Positions 61,101-64,000 of a stretch of DNA of 64,000 nucleotides are shown here, piece after piece. Numbering within the stretch: position 1 is the stretch's first letter; each line of letters begins with the position of its first letter. The position numbers and the translations under genes are program-made. The notes under the pieces are model-generated. The model made no database searches and was not told the DNA's origin. It saw only the letters and a program-made list of their open reading frames with translations. The DNA comes from Emergomyces orientalis (Eukaryota; Ascomycota; Eurotiomycetes; Onygenales; Ajellomycetaceae). Location: positions 248,001-312,000 of the forward strand of contig MOWL01000025.1 in NCBI GenBank assembly GCA_002110485.1, in the 5' to 3' direction.

Positions 61101-64000
61101 GGTACATATTTCGTTCCGATATCCCATATGTCTTCCAAGATACCACCCTTGTCCATTCATCAATAAAATTTTCTTGTCCTCTTTTCCAGGACAACCTCAA
61201 TCAATCAGGCCGGGCGAAAGAAGGTGACAATGGCTCTTCCCATCTACAATAACCCTATTATTTAGGCCTCTCCCGCTTAAAAATATAATAGAATCAAGGG
61301 GTATTTTTTCCCAGACACCCTCGGAAAATGCCTAATCCTCAGCAAGGCTCGGGGTCCATCGGGGTGTCGGGATGTCTGCATCATGTTGTGTCCTGCATAC
61401 TCACATATGTATGCATGCATGCGTCTAGCTATCCAACCATGGAATATTATGATCCCACAACGGGGGTTGATAAGTTCCCTATTCTATATTCTTCTACTCT
61501 ATTCAATTTTTCTATATCCTCTGTGAAACATGACCTCCTACCATCTCATAACTCTCCCCTTCCCTTCCCTTCCCTTCTTTCATCTTTACCATCTCCTACT
61601 CTCTATTCCCTTCTATTCAACACATACCTACCTGATGTATACCCCTCCTCTGCCCTCCCCGCCTCATGGAATCCTCGCCTTATGCTCCCACCAGCATGCA
61701 TTTGTTCCTCCCCAACCTCAACCCAGGCCCTCCCATCATTCCCTCTCTCATTCCCAATGGTCCCCCGCCGAAATACCCCACCAATCACACAATAAAATAA
61801 TGATACACCTATATGCATATATGTCACAGTTTCCAACACGAACAAGCCAACTGACACTGAGCTAACATGAGAAAGTGGGGGTGTGAGGTGAGAAGGCAAG
61901 AATATGAATTTTACACTTCCTTGCCGCTTGTGGCCTGTTACAGTGCGATCAGATTAAACTTCATATACGTTATACATCATTATTGATGCAGGGAACTCCC
62001 CGCAAAATGTTTGATGTATGTAGGGACTGGGTTAGGTAGGGGACGGTGTGTAAGCGGGGGGATAACTGTAGTGCAGACCGGGTCTGGAACGGCAACCGAT
62101 GCAGGGTGGTCTTTTTTACCTGCTTGCTTTCTTTCTTTCTTACTTGTTAAGCTTCGTGGGAGGAGGACCCAGGCGGCAGGGAACGCGCGACGAGGGCCAA
62201 GAGGAGAGGGGATGGATACTGTACAAAGCTAGAAATGAGGGTTGAAACCGCCGAGGCGAGGATGAGTTTACCTTACATATGTAATAATTTGTATGTATGT
62301 GGCCACCAGGCACCCGATGATATCTTTTTAATGTGTGTCCCCTTCAACTTTTACGACTTTTGTGTTCGTTTTGGAGAAGTGAGGAGTCTATCTAACTCTG
62401 TCAACACTCAATTTGGTCTCAGCAATGGCGGAGGGAATCCATCAGACAATATACATATCGGGTATCCGGGGACGACAACCTGCCGACATCTACAACGTAA
62501 GAACTTCGAAACGGCATTGAAGCGGAGAAAAACTTGAATAAGAGAGAGGAAATGGTAAATATAGGGAAAACAGAATCAAACAACCCCCGGCCTTCCCAAA
62601 TCTTGGTTCATCACATTTTTTATTCACACCATATCTCCCCCCAAACTTATATCTCATCCTGCAGTAAAAACAAAGAGAAGTGAAATGCAGTTGCTCCATT
62701 CTCCACGGCACGCACCCGGTAACGTTACCTGTTAATCACCACCCCCGGTCCCCGACAATTCGGCTTTGATAAAATCGGTTGTGGCTTTTTTTTCTCCTTC
62801 GTCTTTTCTCCTTCTGTTTCTTCTCTTTCTTTTCTCCCTTTAGCTCCTTTTTGACAACAAAGACAAGATTCACTGTTTGATCCTCGACGATAGAGGCGCA
62901 TTCAGAATATGTACGAGGTGCACACCGCTACCGAAGTTGATGCTCTCAAAGAGCGGGAAGGGTATGTGCATTTCCATCCCACAATCATTCTCATCTTCGG
63001 TGTGGATGCCTGATGGACTGTTCAGAGTTCATGTATTACCACATTCCCACAGGAATGCTCATTCGCCCAGTTAATTGCTGGCTAGTGATGGCTAGTACAG
63101 CAGTCATTGAAGTTATCTTCGAAGGTATTTAAAATTCATATAGGCGGAGATCTTGTGTGGAGGGAGCTTTTTTGTTTACCCCCTCATTTGTATATACAGC
63201 CAGCACTTGTCTTACTCTCGAAGACTCCAGGTCCGCTGTAATCAACTCTGTATATCATCTATTTACACGCCCTATACTATTTGATCCTTACCGATTAAGT
63301 AAGTCATTTGGAAGCAGGAAGCAATGTTCGACGGACGAATTCGCACATTGATCTGGAAAACGAAAGAGTCCAAGATCTGTCAACCTATATTTATTGGAAT
63401 CACAACGCCTATATCCAGCTGAAGCCCGTAGTGGTTATCGTGCTCGCGAAAATTTGGCCCACGATGGAATATATCAGGCCATTACTCCGTACAGTATCTC
63501 GAAATGTTAGTTAATCAGCCACAATTGTCGTTGATTCCCAGACGTACACGCAATCACAATGCATGGGGCTGTATGTTTAACAAACGACGGTCAAGGATAT
63601 AACATCACAATCCCTACCAGACAAAATTGTGACTCCGTTACTGGTGATTCGACTGGCCGTTTACAAGGTGAAACGCTCCCACCGAGCAACCCGCTGCAGA
63701 TACCAAGCAGCCCCTACATACACTTTTGGAGCCATATTCACCCTGTGGCTGACTGGTTGGTGATTTAGCTTTCCAGGATTAAACTGGGTCCTTTTCTGTC
63801 CACAGCAGACGAATCGGAAAGGTGGAAGGAAAATAAACGGGGAAATGTGCATTTCCCCCCGATTAAGCCCAAAAGTTAGCCAGGTTATAAAAAAAGGGAA
63901 AAAGGGATATAATACTCGGGTAAGCAGGCAGCTTTTATCATTGGCGAGGAGACCGCCATAGATTCAAAATATCAACGAAGCAATGGAAGGCAAATAAAAA

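Larger units (their letters stand above)
56588..64000. other. Gene-poor right end, 7.4 kb
   Basis: Open frames here are short, lack domains and mostly lie in low-complexity sequence. Apart from microsatellites (GTA near 56613, TGT near 57080-57102, CTG near 58577-58604), a CATGCTT-type tandem near 60496-60520 and the inverted repeat listed separately, I see no supported feature. TACTCCGTAC occurs at 63483. Confidence 0.55.

Noticed and set aside
61328..61795. 155-residue Ser/Pro/Leu-rich frame
   Set aside because: Several overlapping frames are open here because of pyrimidine-rich repeats; none has a domain or credible context.

Overview
The window is eukaryotic nuclear DNA from a filamentous ascomycete. 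The evidence is short GT..AG introns (about 56-120 nt in most genes) and single-copy genes recognisable as fungal housekeeping orthologues. It also shows PTS1-ended peroxisomal enzymes and wide gene-poor spacers full of poly-T and trinucleotide repeats. Gene content and intron style suggest Eurotiomycetes (Onygenales or Eurotiales), but the species cannot be named from the sequence alone. No rRNA, convincing tRNA, CRISPR array, secondary-metabolite cluster or intact transposon was found. The window is not an operon-style or prokaryotic region.

Layout: (1) 1-2001, 3' part of GRC3 (pre-rRNA 5'-kinase). (2) 2.0-9.8 kb, gene-poor spacer. (3) 9.8-11.9 kb, LST7/folliculin longin protein, whose first coding exon is only 12 nt. 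(4) 11.9-16.1 kb, spacer with a possible decayed coding block. (5) 16.1-19.1 kb, TSR4 (PDCD2-like) convergent with eIF3k. (6) 19.7-25.6 kb, two head-to-head acyl-CoA oxidases ending in AKL and SKL. (7) 26.4-28.1 kb, a small membrane coiled-coil protein and a helix-turn-helix fragment. (8) 28.7-36.7 kb, prenylcysteine oxidase/lyase and the ATG26 sterol glucosyltransferase. (9) 37.5-42.3 kb, prefoldin subunit 3 and VMA12 (divergent), then allantoinase. (10) 44.8-49.6 kb, ER UDP-glucose:glycoprotein glucosyltransferase ending in KDEL. (11) 50.7-52.6 kb, an acyl-CoA dehydrogenase with eight exons, one intron of which reads as AT..AC. (12) 54.9-56.6 kb, an uncharacterised low-complexity protein. 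(13) 56.6-64 kb, gene-poor DNA with a 95-nt-arm inverted repeat.

Functional links: three fatty-acid oxidation enzymes (two oxidases, one dehydrogenase, all ending in PTS1 or PTS1-like tripeptides) lie within 33 kb of each other, with ATG26, whose yeast relatives act in peroxisome turnover, between them. CCTCGG sites, the core bound by fungal FarA/FarB fatty-acid regulators, lie upstream of these enzymes. The remaining genes serve unrelated core processes (ribosome assembly, TORC1 signalling, translation initiation, chaperones, V-ATPase assembly, purine catabolism, ER quality control). The exon structures given here were built by hand from splice signals, reading phase and family motifs. They are strong for the recognised families and have not been checked against RNA.
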